This document shows, piece after piece, positions 45,037-58,464 of a DNA stretch of 64,000 nucleotides. How positions within the stretch are numbered: the stretch's first letter is position 1; the number at the start of each line of letters is the position of its first letter. The notes beneath the pieces are model-generated. The model ran no database searches. It worked only from the letters and a program-made list of their open reading frames with translations, and was not told the DNA's origin. The position numbers were made by a program, and so were the translations under genes. The DNA comes from Cucumis sativus (taxonomy: Eukaryota; Streptophyta; Magnoliopsida; Cucurbitales; Cucurbitaceae): contig NC_026656.2 of assembly GCF_000004075.3 (NCBI RefSeq), forward strand, positions 16,502,607 through 16,566,606, written 5' to 3'.

Positions 45037-45987
45037 CTACAACGAGACAATTTAATCTTAGTAGATCGACAAAATGATGCATGGATAAACAATCTTGGAA
45101 CTTTGGACTCCCCTGGAAGGATCGATATCCTTGACTTTGGTTTGAAGCTTGCATGGATAAACCTTTTCATTCATTTTTCATTGATTATTCATCATTGTTC
45201 CTGAAAATCAAAGGAAATTCTCTCAATTTTATATATTACTAAAATTAGGATACATATAAGTCTTAACTAGTCTCATAGCACCCTCCATTCATCTTCCCCT
45301 ACACTGGCTATGGTATCAAAATGCTCAATTAAGTAATACGTCTACTAACGAACTTGAAAACAAAACACATCACACTAAAAAACACAAACATCCCTTTAAC
45401 CCAACAGAAGCAGCTCTTTTTACCCTTGCACTCACTATCACATTACTATCATGTTTGTCAACTGTCAAACTAACTCTTTTAAGTTATTTAGTGTGACACT
45501 ACAAAGTTATGAACACCATAATCTTAATTAAAACCTTTTAATAAACAAATGCGAAGTTACTACTCAAGAATGGCAAGGAATTCAAAAAACATGACAGCTA
45601 TCCTAATTGGTTGAAAATGAGAAAAAGAAAGTTAGCCAGACAACCTGTTTGGACTACAAAGCCAGCAGATACGATTCCTCAAATTTGACCATTCACTCTC
45701 CATACTCCACAAGTCTTCAAGCACATGATGCTGCCTTCTTTCAGATGAGCAACATCATTCCGATCTTAACAGTCAGAAGAGCAAATCAAATCAATCCTAG
45801 CATATTCACAAATCACAACTAAAAAGTACAAACATTACAAAATAAAACATGCAGCGATATCAACAAGCATTCTGATAAATAATTAGCCAACTAATTGACA
45901 TTACAAAATAAATAAAGAAAAAAATCATTGGAAAGATCACTGCTTAAATGAAATTTGAAATATCTCCCAATAGTTTTGATCGGTTAC
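45037..45987. other. Gene-fragment flank, with the donor of the 348-bp translocated piece
   Basis: No exon is found between the UPL7-type and kinesin fragments. Bases 45575-45922 are the partner of 39830-40177. Because both neighbouring fragments lie on the minus strand, the UPL7 5' exons should be here but are absent, so a junction between the two genes lies in this interval. Confidence 0.6.
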
Positions 45988-46613
45988 CCGAGTTGTGAGA
46001 GTGATCGGTTGATATTGCGTGCTTCCTTCAAGCGCTCCCCAGCTGCACCTGTTAGCTTCTGCCTCCGGAACCAGCTACTTAAACCATCTGCCAGTCTCTG
46101 CACAATAAAATGATTATGAGCCTAAATTTTACAAGTACCAGTCCGTTGAATATAGAAACGTGATACTCATGCTTTTCCATCCTAAACAACAGAACTATCT
46201 GCACTTCGATTTACAAATTCATTGCCTTTTTCCGACAGTGCTCACAACTGTTAGTTGTTACAGGTATACTTCTTTTATTTATTTATTTATTTTTACTAAA
46301 TTCAGTAATACCATATTCCAGATATTAGCAACATTATTTTAGCATTACCTTGGATCGGGATTGCAGGTAAAAGCAGTATGTGATAGCGAACTCTCAGGAA
46401 CGGTCGGGTTAGAAGAGGGAGGCCTAGGTGGAAGCGGGCTCTTCAGGATTTGGAATCGAAAACCGATCTGAGGTGGAGAATTTTCTTTGGAAGACTTGGG
46501 TTTCCGAGGGGGTCTGCGCCCTTGATTTCGGCACCGTTAAGGCTAGAAGAAGAAGAAAGTGGTGGATCGACGAGATGGGTATGTCGCAAGATAGAGTTTC
46601 TTGGCTGCTTCAC
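45988..46613 (-). pseudogene. KIN12: Kinesin-12 (PAKRP1-like) fragment, two exons
   Basis: Exon 46096-45988 encodes RQKLTGAAGERLKEARNINR followed by SLSQLG, the switch II side of a kinesin-12 motor. The residues before it no longer fit the DLAGSE motif and suggest small indels. A first exon at 46613-46349 (donor CCAAG|GTAATG) carries PRNSILR, KSSKENSPP and LKSPLPPRPPSSNP, as at the N-terminus of plant PAKRP1-type kinesins, in more than one frame. The likely start codon reads GTG instead of ATG. Exons for the P-loop and most of the motor are missing. Kinesin-12 organises the phragmoplast in cytokinesis. This copy is broken. Confidence 0.75.
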
Positions 46614-49600
46614 GTTAGAGAGGAAGAGCGAAATTTTGGAGGTATAGGAAGAGCGAAACGGAATTTGAGAGATAGGAAATCGCAGGGTTTGAGGAAGACG
46701 AAGAAGAGAAGGGGAGATGAGAGGCAGAGTAAACCGATGGAGAAGAAAAAGGGGAAAGAAATTTGAAATAAAAGAGACCGTTGAGGTTGAAGAAGAGGGA
46801 AAAGAAAATTGACCGTGGAGGAGAGTTATTTAATTTTTGGATTAAATATTTTGTATGAAAATTAAAAAAAAAAAGTTAAAAGGCAAATATTTTCTACTTT
46901 TTTTATTATTTATTCTATGAAAATTCAATAATAAAAAAGCATCTATATTTGCTTTTGGTATGGTTCACATTTTTATTTATTTGACAAAAATCTAACTAAA
47001 TTATCATTCATTTTGACCTAATATTGCAAATATAAATTTATATTTTGCATCTTAACTACTCTTTGGCATTTATAATATCATTGTTCCACACCTCAATTTT
47101 TTTATTGTTGTCAAAAATAAACCTAATCCAAAATGAATTAGCAAATTAGGGAATAAATGTAATCATTGTTTTTGGGAGTTTGAGTTCGACCGTGATTATT
47201 GTTGAATAATTTTCACTTAGACATGCACATTTTGCTATTTTAGCAATTTAAATTTAAAATTTTCTTTTATCAAAAGTAAACCTCTTGTTTTAATGTTTTT
47301 CTGGTCATCCCTTTTAAATACAACTAATGACAAATGAATATAACAATTAAGAAATTCGTAGATATATAACAACATTTTAAACTAATTGCTGCAGTTATTT
47401 TAAATCACATATGTCATTCGCTTATAAGCCATAAGAGTCTATTAACGATATAAATCTATCACAAATATATTTTGCTACATTTACAATTTTTAAAAGATAT
47501 TGTTATATACTTAATTATTATTCATAAAATTGCTAATCCATTATACTTACCCTAAGTTAAATGAATAATGTCAAAAGTAAGTTTACTACGAAGGTAATTT
47601 GTGTGACCCTTTTATCCTAACGTAGGAAGTTTGTTCCACTCCATACCATTATTGAACTAAGAAGATTAAGTGTGTATTAGTATGTTTAAACAAGTATAAT
47701 TATAGCAAAATCTATGAGTGATATATTTATATTAGCAATACAATATGTGTTACATATGCAAATATTTTGTATCTAATCGTTGTATTTGCAATTAACTCCA
47801 TTCAAATATACAAATATAAACATAACTCTTTAACCTGAGTTTAGCTAGGATCACAAACTACAAAAAGAAAGTATGGAACATATTTAATTTGTTTTTTTTT
47901 CTTTGAAGAAAATTTGGTGTGTAGCACATTATATATTTTTCTTTCCTTTAAAAAACAGTATTGATCTTATAATATACGGCCTTGCACAATGTATTCACCA
48001 TAAAGATCATATAATTGTAGAGATGTATAGAAGGTCTGATAAACAACATAAACGAAAAGTTCTAATCCTTGAAATTGTAAACATTACCCATATCCTACAA
48101 TAAAAGTCACATCAACTTGATATTTGTTGAAATTTAACAAAAATGAAAAGAAAGCAACGATAAACCAATGACGATGGAAGAAGATACAGTTTTCAAACAC
48201 AACCAGCTATCCAAATTATTCATAATATGGTATTAGAAAATATATTGCAATTTGTAACCTCATAAGTTTATAAACAGAGTAAAAATTAAAGGAAATTTTT
48301 TTATCAAGCTTATATTAGGACTTTATACTACTTATATGTAATTCTTAAGTTTTCTTCTTTTAGCTATAAAAGACACAAATTAAGAAAAAAAATGACTTGA
48401 TTGTCCATGTAAAGTTATGCCCCAACTTTTTTCTTCTAACTTAAGAAAAGGAACACCAACAAATATCTATCCCCATAAACTAAAAAGCATAGGAAAATGA
48501 TAGTAAAAGTAAAATCAACTTTTTCTGTTATCTTTTTCCTTCATTCATTTACTTCTAATTGAAAATAAATCAAAAGTCTAAAACCGATCAAATTATTGAA
48601 AACGAAAAAACAAGAAACATAACAGTGTGGAGAGGTAGTTATTATCAAGTATTTGATTTTGTTTAATAGATTCCAGTTGTGACAACCACAACAATTGTAT
48701 GCATGAAGTTCATCATTCAAACAGATTCTGACAACAAATTTCAACACATCTGCAAGGCGAAAGAAGATAGGAATTAGGATAACAAGGTAATTAGAACACT
48801 GAAATAAATTTTAAAAATAATTTTATTGCCGATTGCTACTATAAGCATAATTATCTGCTTGTATAGTTGTCTTGCATGATCTGACAAATACATTATGGTA
48901 TTTGATATTCCATTCAGGTTGTATCTTGCATGTTACCAACAAAATCATGTGCTTAGTGATAAATTACTCTTAGACTGAGAAATACTCGAAAAAAAATCAA
49001 GAGTAACAACTCTTAGTTTCCCAGAAAAATTGAAACAAAATCATGACAAACCAACAACAAGAACTTCATAAACTTGTCTGATGAAAGCAACTCAAGAACA
49101 GTCTCAATGCAGATCATACATGAGTTCTTTGCTAAATATTTCCAAAGGCTAAAAAGAGTTAAGGAAAAAAAAAAAACAATAATTACCTGTAATTTTCGTT
49201 GGTTCATGATCTTCTCTTGTCATTCCCTCACTTTAATCTCATAACTGAAAAGGAAAAGAGGAGGGAGGGGTGATTAAACTCATGCATGTACATAATGTCG
49301 AAACCAGCAAAATTACCACCCTATTAACTATGAAAGTCTGGTTGTGGTCGAAGTAGGGTGAAAGTCAGTGTAGATTAGAATAGATGTCACCGTGAAGCTC
49401 ACTGTCGGTTGGGGGAGAACATAAAAATTGATTTTTTTCTTTTATAACAGGCTGACTGACCTACAGGCTGGGGTGAACTGGCTGGCAAGGAGGAAGTGAC
49501 ATGCTACCACTAGGTTGTGTTAGGTGTGAACAATGGACAATGGTGGCTAGAAGTGAGGGAAGGGCTTTGTCAAAGGGTCGTGCAGGGCTGAACTCCAACT

Positions 49601-49984
49601 GTCCAATATTAGTTTGTTCGGTTACTTTCTTTGTTTCACCCATATCAATGTCTGCAAAAATTCCCACAATATATAGAAATGGAAATAAAGATCCTTAAGT
49701 TCTTTGAGAAAAATCATAAATATAGCCACAAAATTTCTCCAATTATTTGTTACTTAAAAAAGTATAGAAATTGTCAACCAAGCTCAACTAACGCCTGTAT
49801 GTATGTACTTAGAACCAAGAGGTCTCGGGTTTAAATCCCTCTACCCAAAATTTGTCCTAAATCTCAACTTTTTTACAATCAATCCTAAAACTCTTTTTCT
49901 ACCCCATTTTTGGCCTATTTTTGGCAATTCCCCAATACTATTATAGTTGTAGAATAAAAAATTTTAGATCAATCACGCATTATC
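46614..49984. other. AT-rich intergenic DNA, no gene seen
   Basis: Long AT-rich stretch with homopolymer runs and no recognisable domain on either strand. Near 49821-49845 there is GGTCTCGGGTTTAAATCCCT, which resembles the B box of a tRNA-derived SINE, but no convincing A box precedes it. Confidence 0.45.
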
Positions 49985-50420
49985 GTTGAATTCAAGACTA
50001 ATTAAAAATTGACATGTGTCCCAAATTAAAATTGAAAAAAAATATAAATTTGTTAATTTGGATGATACACATGTTTGGATCAAATTAATTATTTTAGTTT
50101 AATTAATATTATTTACTCGGTTAAGACTAAAATTCAATCGAGCCAAAAAAATAAATTTAATTTAGCTCTAGTCCATAAATCAACCAGACTCAAGTTCATA
50201 AAAGCCACTAAAGAACTCTATAGATACTGGAGTTCCCTTCATTTGAAGATACAAACTTTCTTTCAAGACTCCAACTTCAAGAACGTCACGTGCTCTCTTC
50301 TCCTCAAATCAAGCATAAGCATCTAAGTGAGAGAGAATCAGGAGATCAAATGACTCATTGCATCAAATCAACATAAATACATTATTAATACAAGTTGGAG
50401 TTCACAAATTAAATTTCTCT
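49985..50420 (+). mobile_element. Diverged LTR-like segment
   Basis: It shares the opening AGACTAATTAAAAATTGACATG and the order of later motifs (AATTAATATTATTTA, a short C/T-rich leader with CTCAAATCAA, GAGAGAATCA) with 7640-8340 and its block B copy. No coding sequence follows. It is probably an old solo LTR or fragment of the same family. Confidence 0.45.
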
Positions 50421-51654
50421 ATAAAGATCTCGTGTAAACCACAGTGAACCAAAAAGTGATTATAAACGAAATATTTCATTAATAAATTCAATCAAATAAA
50501 ATGAAATACAGGAAAATTACAACTCTACTGAACTTGAGATGAATCCTCAAAATTCTAAGTCTTTTCCTTGGACGAATTCTCTAATCGTCCGTCAACACAC
50601 ACTTTTGTGGGATGAGAAATTTTAGAGCTACTATGCCTCCCTCATAGGAACTTTTGTACTTAAGATTAGCTACTGACTTGGAATGTTGCGGAAGACCTAT
50701 GGAGTTGTTGTAAAATGGCAGAAATTGTGAGAAGATGGTGATGAATTTGACTATAGTTAGTTGTTCCCCGAAATGGAAGACTTGCTATATAATGTATTAA
50801 TTGACTGTCTCGTTGTTGCTGTCCATTGTTATTTTGATAAAAGGTTTGCAGATGTAAATAATTTGTAAATTTATAGATCTAAGAATGTTATCATACACTT
50901 CATATTAGATAATAAAAATCACTTGACAATTTCTCAAACACCACACCGTCTACCGCCTCAAAGTTGAGTTATTGATCATGGTCAAGACAAAGAAAATAAG
51001 GATTGAGACCACACTTGCGAAGAAGAAAAATGTTGAGAGGAGAAAAAGATCATGCATGCAAATGGAAAAAAAAAAAAAAGAGAAAGTAGGAACTTTGTTT
51101 AGGTTCATCAAGAAGATAAATGGATATAAAGAAATAACCAAAATCATAACTTGAATTCTTTCTCATATTTGCAATAGTAGAAATCTGGAAGACACATTTG
51201 CAAAATATCTCAACTTATTTTGCTACCTATTACAATATTCCTAAACTTATTGTAAATGTACACAATTTTGTATCTGTGATCAGTTTCAAGAATCTCTCCC
51301 TAGAGAGAATAAGTTGCATCTTCTAAAAGTACTTGCTATGGCTCAACATCAACATACTTTAGGAAACTTTTCAATAGTTATTTACATAAAAGAAAACTAG
51401 AAGGTAAAATAGTAATGAATTTCTCCAACTGAATTTTGTTCGAGTTACAATAGTTGTATGTTTATGCGCATCTATATATATAATGCAATAATGTAAGACA
51501 ACATGAGCATAATGTAATATGGAGAGCTGGAGGATCAAATAAAAATATAAGAAAATCAGATTATTATCTTTATGATAAAATAATTAGTACAACAAAAAAC
51601 AAAATTAGACTTTACTAATTGCAGATCAAAAATTGCATCCGCGACGCTGGCAAA
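50421..51654. other. AT-rich flank, includes probable 3' UTR of the RRG-like gene
   Basis: No coding sequence is recognised. The part just left of 51655 is immediately downstream of the RRG-like stop codon on the minus strand and may hold its 3' UTR. A lysine-rich 60-residue open frame at 50972 reflects A-rich composition. Confidence 0.4.
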
Positions 51655-54600
51655 TCAGAGTTGCATGGGAGTTGAATCCTTAACAATCTCATATAATGAT
51701 ATAATGTTTTCAATGCTCAATAGGCCAATGATGCACCATTCCAAGAGATCTGATTTCCTATTCTGGAGGACTTCTTGAAGAAAATGAATGTTATGCTGCA
51801 AGGAAGGTGCAAATTTATTAGAGAAGAATTAAACACTGTTCTATCTCAAGAAATATCATTTCCATAAAAGTAAAAGAACCTCCTTCCAGTGAGTATGATA
51901 TAAGTGGAAGAATCTAGGTTAAAGATTTAAATAAGGAAATCACAATGAGAATGTTGATTATTTTTTCCTTAGCTCGGCTTTTGGAAAAGGAACACACACC
52001 ACTCCCTGATTTCATTTGCATTATTTTGGGTCAGCTTCAGAATACACAAACTTCAGATGGACAGCACAAACACTTGGAAACAATTTAGCAGAACCAATTT
52101 CTTAAAGAAACATTCTAAACTAATTAAATAAAGAGAGTCCTCAAAACTTCACTCCTTGAAGAACTATGAATTGATTCTCCTACAATAGTAGCTAGCTTTT
52201 GATAGGACCACGTCCCTTCACCACGGATTAGAATATTGATGTCAATATTTTAATTTTTTTTATTCTTCTTCTTTAAAAAAAATAAACATTTAATTCTTGA
52301 ACATTGGGATCTAAATGTCCAGGGATAATAATGCTCATACCCACGAAATAATATCCACCATCCAAACTGTTAAATAAAAAAATTCTTTTCCTAAAATTCT
52401 ACCGAAGCAGTAGGAAAAGTTGTTATGTAACTTTTTCTAAATAAGTGAAGAAAGAGTGGACAAGAATATGATAAAACCAATAAAATTAATCAGAAGCTGC
52501 TAGTATCCATTTGATTTAATACGTTCCAATCCTTGAATTTAAAGCCTTGTACATGTGTGAATATTATGCATTAACGATTTAACGATTTTAAAATGAAATA
52601 AGAATGAAGGATTTAAATTCATTCACTTGTGAAAGTTGAGAGATTTAGTTAATACAACATTTAGTATAAATTGGTTTTCTTTCCCTTAAAAAGAATACTA
52701 AAGAAAATACGAAAGTTTTCACGAGGTTACACGTCCTCTCAACACATTTTCCATTGCATATAACCAAAAATAGATAATATTGCTTTCAAGTTGGCTATTG
52801 CCACGATATTTAAGAAGAACGTTCAAGAGAAGAGGCTCAACTATACGGAAAAAACCACTTTGAAGGAATGAATGGAATAGAATGAAATTACCTCCACAAA
52901 CTTCAATTTGAAATCTAGATTCCCAAAGCGCTGGGTGACCTCGTACTCTTCCCGAAGGTACTCATATATTTGAGCATATTTTGCATCCCTCCACGCAATT
53001 TCTGATCTGAGTGGCAAAGGAAAAAGACATAAAAGAGCACTAAGATAACAAAATTCTACCAATTAAAGCAATATTATGATCGAATTTTCTATGCACGAAT
53101 ATTAATAATAATAAGAAGGTAAGAATGTATATATTTTTGTTTACTTATATCAAGCTTGAAAGGCAAACTTTTCTATGTTATGATCTTGGTTCTGTTAGGA
53201 TGTCAAATACATTTCTGAACAATAGTATTATCCTGGCGCCAAGTACTGCGAAAACCACATAAGACGTAATCCAAGCTTTAAAGAGGCTCTAGATAAAATA
53301 AAAAGCAAAATGTATTTGATAGGCCACTGATTATACATCAGTATGCTCGCAGGGGCAAAAAGGGCAAAGAAGTAGTTATTATTGAGTTGGGAGAATCATC
53401 CAACAGTAAGAATGATTATCTTGGGTAGTTTTGGGCATTTATCTTGACTAGTTTCAGTCTTCAGGTGGTTAGTAGTTGGTTATGAAGGAAGTTATGTTAC
53501 CGTTGCTATGTTATGTGTTTAAATAAGAAGTTAAGTTAGCAGATGGGTAGACAGTCTTTTAGTTTGAAGTGTTTGGGTTTCTCTCGTGTGGGAGGAATGG
53601 TCTATGTAATAGTAAATTATCTATAATAGAAGAACTTTACTTTAGTAACTATCATACTGGTATAAGAGCCCTCAACCTGGGGATGATAGGAAAGGTGGCA
53701 CAGAAGAAAATTGAAGAACGGTTAGGCGTAACTGATTTTGAAATTGCCAGGATTTAAGTAGATGTTCAGAAGTTACCACAAATTGAAGAAACGCTGCTTG
53801 CACTTGCTTAAGATTGTTCAACGCTTTATCCTTATAGCACAGTTGGAACAACAACGAAGGAATGCAGATGACACTCAAACATTATTGGCTTCTCTAGTTT
53901 CTGGTGTTGGATTGTCAGATCGCCCTTCCAATTCGGAATCGAATGAGGAAATTAAGAATACGACAGTGGCAAACACAGTGGAACCTATTTATGGCTATAG
54001 GAGCAATGCATTCAGACAATAATGAGGGTGAACAGGATCATAGCAAATTAAACAAGTTTGAGATGTCAGTATTCAATGAATCCGATCGTTACTTACAAAT
54101 CCATAAACTTACTGATTCCAAAAAATTAACAGTGACAGTCATTAGCTTCAAAGCAGCGGAGCATTAGCTTCGAAGCAGCGGCTCTCAATTGGTACCAAGC
54201 CACAGACAAACGAGAACCAATTTTGAATTGGAATGATATGAAACGAAGATTGTTGATCCGATTTGGCTCATCATGCCAAGGTTCAGTTTGTGGGCAATTT
54301 CTCATAATCAAGCAAGAAACAGTGGTGGAGGAATATTGCAGTCCGTTTTGATAGGTTAGTGGCTCCTTTACTCCAACTACCTACCAAAAAAATTAAAAAA
54401 AGAACGTGTCCTCTGCATGTCGTGTCCTATGCATGTTGTATCCTATATGTTAAAAAACTGGTGTGTCGTATCTCGTGTCGGTGTTCGTGCTTCTTAGGTT
54501 TTGAATTTAAAAACTCTTCTAAATAATTTTAAAAAAAGATTTCCTATTGTTCGGTTTTTCTCTGACTTACCAATTAAATTATTTGGTTGCACTACTTATG

Positions 54601-57600
54601 TTCATAATCCCAACTCTACTCGTACTTCACTTGATCCTAAAGCTGTTAAATGCATTTTTGTAGGCTGTCTCCTATAGGAAGGCTTACAAATGTTTTGACA
54701 CTTCGACTAAAAGGTATTTTGAGAGTATGGATATGTCTGTTTTTGGAAAATCAACCTTTTTTTAGCCAAAATTCTCTTTAGAGGGAGTCCCCAACCTTAA
54801 GATAATTTTTGGGACACTTAACCTATCCCAAACACCATTGATTCCAAAGTTATGAGCTAACTCTTGACGTCAAGTGTGGAGAGTTCTTCAGGGGGAGAAC
54901 CACTATAGACTGACTTGACAAGTAAAAACCTGAACTACAGCTTTATAATAAAAGAAACTTGACTCGAAGGAATTGAGAATGATCTATCACAAAACCAAAC
55001 TAATACCCCGATAAATGATTATGAAGATCCAGGTAACATACATTCTCCTTTTACTTCGTCTAATTCTCCCCGTTCTTCTCATAATTCCTTGTCTAATGTC
55101 TCTGATCTTGATATTACAATTGCCAACAGGAAAGGTACCAGTAAATTTGTCAAATATCTCATTGCAAACTATCTTTCTTATCGTAAACTTTCACAATCAT
55201 AAAGCCTTTACATCCAAAATAATCAACCTGTTTGTTCCGAGGAATATACAAGAGGTCCCAAATGAATTGAATTGGAAATTAGCAGTGATGGAAGAGATGA
55301 ATTCTACATGGGATATACTTGAACTACGAAAAGAAAAGAAAACAGTTGGATGCAAGTGGATGTTTACGCTAAAATGTAAAGCTGATGGTAGTGTCGAGAG
55401 GTACAAGGTTGGATTGGTTGCTGAGGGGTTTACTCAAACCTATGGAGTTGATTATCAAGAAACATTTGCTACAGTTGTCAAAATCAATTCTATTAGAAAT
55501 TTGTTGTCTGTTGTAGCTAACTTTGATTGGCCTCTTTATCAATTGGATGTTAAGAATGTCTTTCTCAATGGGGAACTGAAAGAAGAGGTAATTATGGACT
55601 TGCCACCTAGTTTTAAGGTAGATCTCGGGATTAACAAAGTTTGCAAGTTAAAGAGATCATTATACGGTCTCAAACAGTCTCCTAGAGCTTGATTTGAACG
55701 CTTGTATATTCCTTGGAACAAACAGTCTCCTAGAGCTTGATTTGATTCGAGAAAGTAGTCACGGGCTATGGATTCAGTCAAAGCCAAGTCGATCATATGA
55801 TATTCTACAAACATACAGGAAATGACAAGGTTATGATTTTGATAGTTTAATTTGATGATATCGTTCTTACAAGCAATGATGAGACAGAACAAACTTTCGT
55901 GAAGAAAAAGTTGGCAGATGATTTCCAGATCAAGGACCTAGGAACTTTAAAGTACTTCCTAGGCATGAAGTTTGCCAGGTCCAAAAGTGGCATTCTTTTC
56001 AAACAAAGGAAGAATATTATTGATCTGTTAAAAGAGACAGGTTTACTTGGTTGCAAGGTAGCAGAAACTCCCATTGAGCAGAATTTGAAATTGAAAGTTG
56101 CAACCAAGAATGAGATAAAGGAAAGAGAAAAGTACTAGAGACTTGTAGGAAGACTCATATATCTTTCCCACACGTCCTAACATTGCTTTTGCAATTAGTA
56201 TCAAAAGTCAGTTCATGCATGCTCTTGGACCAACTCACTTTTATGCCGTTTATAGAATAGAATCCTAAGTATTTGAAAGGTACTTGAGGAAAAGACACAT
56301 TGTTTCAAAGACATGATCATCTAATGTTAACGTTTACACTAATACTAATTGGGCAGGTTGCATGACTGAGATCTGGTTACTGCCCCTTCCTTGGAGGAAA
56401 TCTTGCTACTTGGCAAAGTAAAAAACAGAGTGCTGTTGCAAGAAGTAGTGCAGAAGCAGAATTTAGAGCTTTAACCCAACGCATTTGTGAGTGTAAATGA
56501 ATAAGATTGTTGGAAGAATTGGGATTCACTCAAACAATGCTCATGCAGTATCACGGCAGCAATTTCCATTGCCCACAATTCAGTCCTTTATAACAAGACG
56601 TAACATACTGAAGTCAATAAACACTTTATAAAGCAAAAGACCAATGTGGGAGTAATATGCATACCCTACCTTCCGACAACAGAACAAATTGCAGATGTGT
56701 TAACTAAAGGCCTTCCAAAGTGGCAATTCAACAAACTGATTGACAAGCTAGCAATGACTGATATCTTCAAACCAGCTTGAGGGGAAATGTTGATTATTTC
56801 CTTTATTGTATTATATTTTATTGTGTTGGTTGTATAATATTTGCCAAATTTATTTTTTCCTTTTTTGTAATGAGTTGTTTTATTTAAGTAAAATCTTTCT
56901 ATTTGTGAAATAAACAAGAAATATATTATTTTAGCATAAATCAATGAAGTCTTAATTCCAAGCGATGTTTACTGGATTTTGTTTGCCTCTTTATTTGTTT
57001 TGAGGATCTTTTTTCTTCTACTTTGTTTGCTTATTGGTTTGTATTTTGAGTATATCTCTTTTCATTTCCCTACGTGATGGGAAACTTGTTTTCATTTCCT
57101 TATGTGATGGGAAACTTCCGCAAGGAAGTCTCTTACTGTGAGGAACCAGACTATTCCTATATCTGCACAATTCCGAGTAAACGATGTATAAGAATGCTTA
57201 ACGACAGATGGTCTTCCTTTTTAAGAATGTCCTGCGTTGTGGGTGGTCTCTTATTCCGCCGCTTTCTAGAGCTATGCCGCTGCCATTACCCCTTGGATTG
57301 GCCATGAGACAAACATTTTAGTTTCTTCATTGCAAGTCTCTTTGCATTTCCTTAATGAACAGTTTTTTATATTGTATCCTTTTCAAAACAATAATAAATA
57401 AAATAAAAAGACAGCTATCTGTTTAGACCAATATACTATAAGTCCAATACCAACTATCGGGGTTTTACCTCTCAAAAAGACCAACTTTGAGAATTACATC
57501 TGCTAAATTTGAATTGGCCTTTCCAACAAGTTGAAGGAGCTTTTTCTTATCCATAGTGAATGTTCCTGTTTTCTCCATTTTACGATTTATATCTGCAAAC

Positions 57601-57620
57601 TCTTCAACCAAACTATCAAC
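51655..57620 (-). CDS. RRG/RRL: RRG-like (DUF155) gene, last three exons, block B
   Basis: Exons on the minus strand are 57620-57469 (152 bp), 53006-52892 (115 bp) and 51795-51655 (141 bp, ending TGA). The acceptors are TTTTTCAG, CCACTCAG and CCTTGCAG. Phases join without a frameshift: AG|A across the first junction gives arginine. The segments contain EEFADINRKMEKTGTFTMDK, then YAQIYEYLREEYEVTQRFGN, then HNIHFLQEVLQNRKSDLLEW with a hydrophobic end. This is the C-terminal 135 residues of a plant DUF155 protein, mitochondrial in known members. The first intron, about 4.46 kb, holds the Gypsy/Copia remnant. N-terminal exons are not found, and an EF-hand fragment lies where they should be. The visible exons look intact; whether a full gene exists is uncertain. 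Confidence 0.85.
53317..53654 (+). mobile_element. Gypsy 5' LTR, block B
   Basis: Counterpart of 973-1310 with the same termini and length (338 bp). It lies inside the first visible intron of the RRG-like gene. Confidence 0.75.
53675..54379 (+). pseudogene. Gypsy gag remnant, block B
   Basis: Counterpart of 1331-2035. It carries the same stops and the same 22-bp tandem duplication, so the decay predates the block duplication. Confidence 0.85.
54514..56787 (+). pseudogene. Copia integrase-RT-RNase H remnant, block B
   Basis: Counterpart of 2170-4489, with the same domain order and the same TGA after QSPRA. Two single-base differences near 55007 and 55064 leave a longer open frame here (55015-55692). 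It has one 48-bp unit fewer (units at 55672 and 55720). Confidence 0.9.
56788..56948 (+). mobile_element. Copia 3' LTR start, block B
   Basis: Counterpart of 4490-4650, following GAGGGGAAA. Confidence 0.65.
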
Positions 57621-58464
57621 CTGAAAAAGAAAAGAGAGAAAAGAAAAGGCATGTTTTGAGAACACAAATACAAGCACTAATTGGTGCTGAAGATTAAAAT
57701 GCCAAACTCGGAGAATTAGTAACTTAGATATTTAATGAGCAAGCAGATCTCATAACCTCCGTCATTCCAGCTAAGTGACAAAAAATGTCAATTATGACAC
57801 GATGATGGAAAAGTTGCAGGAAATTATGATGTCACCAATCATGCTTTAGGAATAGGTCTAGAAATAATATGAGTGGCCTACTAGGTTGTCCCAGGAGTAA
57901 ATAAAAGAATGTGATAGACTGCCAATGATTGTTCACATAACCAGGCATTGTAATCCCATTTTTTTATTTTGCTTCCATACCAAATCGTAAAACCAAATTG
58001 TATTTATATGTTGTCTTGATCTTTTGGGATCATTCTTTGGATTGGAGTCCTTTATTGTAGGAAGGGTTGAACTCTCTTTTCTATTGTCGGGGATTGGGCT
58101 TCTTTTTTTCTCTTTTCTATCCTCTTGAGTGCCCTTCTATGTTCTTCATTTCTCTCCAAGAAATTGTGGTTTTGAATAAAGATTAAAGAAACAAAAAATT
58201 GATAAAAATCAGTTTGACAAAATGTAATTTTTAAAAAGAACATAAATAACAATTCTACAGACATTTCAAGAGCTCCCCATCTCTCCTAATCCTAACCAAA
58301 GATAATTCTTAGAGAGAACCTATTGGCACCTACTAACCAATATATACCCATCTACTAGGAACGGGTCTGGTTTCATTAAAAGATTATAGCAATGATTCTA
58401 CAGTTTTGTATCCTATTTGACACCTTTAAGGATTATTTTGTGTGTTGTATTTTGTTTTTCATAG

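Noticed and set aside
46428..46766. 112-residue basic ORF on the plus strand
   Set aside because: Antisense of the kinesin-12 first exon and its 5' flank; the minus strand carries the recognisable peptide pattern.
49821..49845. Possible tRNA gene or SINE B box
   Set aside because: Only the B-box-like part is seen; no A box, cloverleaf or A tail could be drawn.
50972..51154. Lysine-rich 60-residue ORF
   Set aside because: A-rich low-complexity sequence without support on the protein level.
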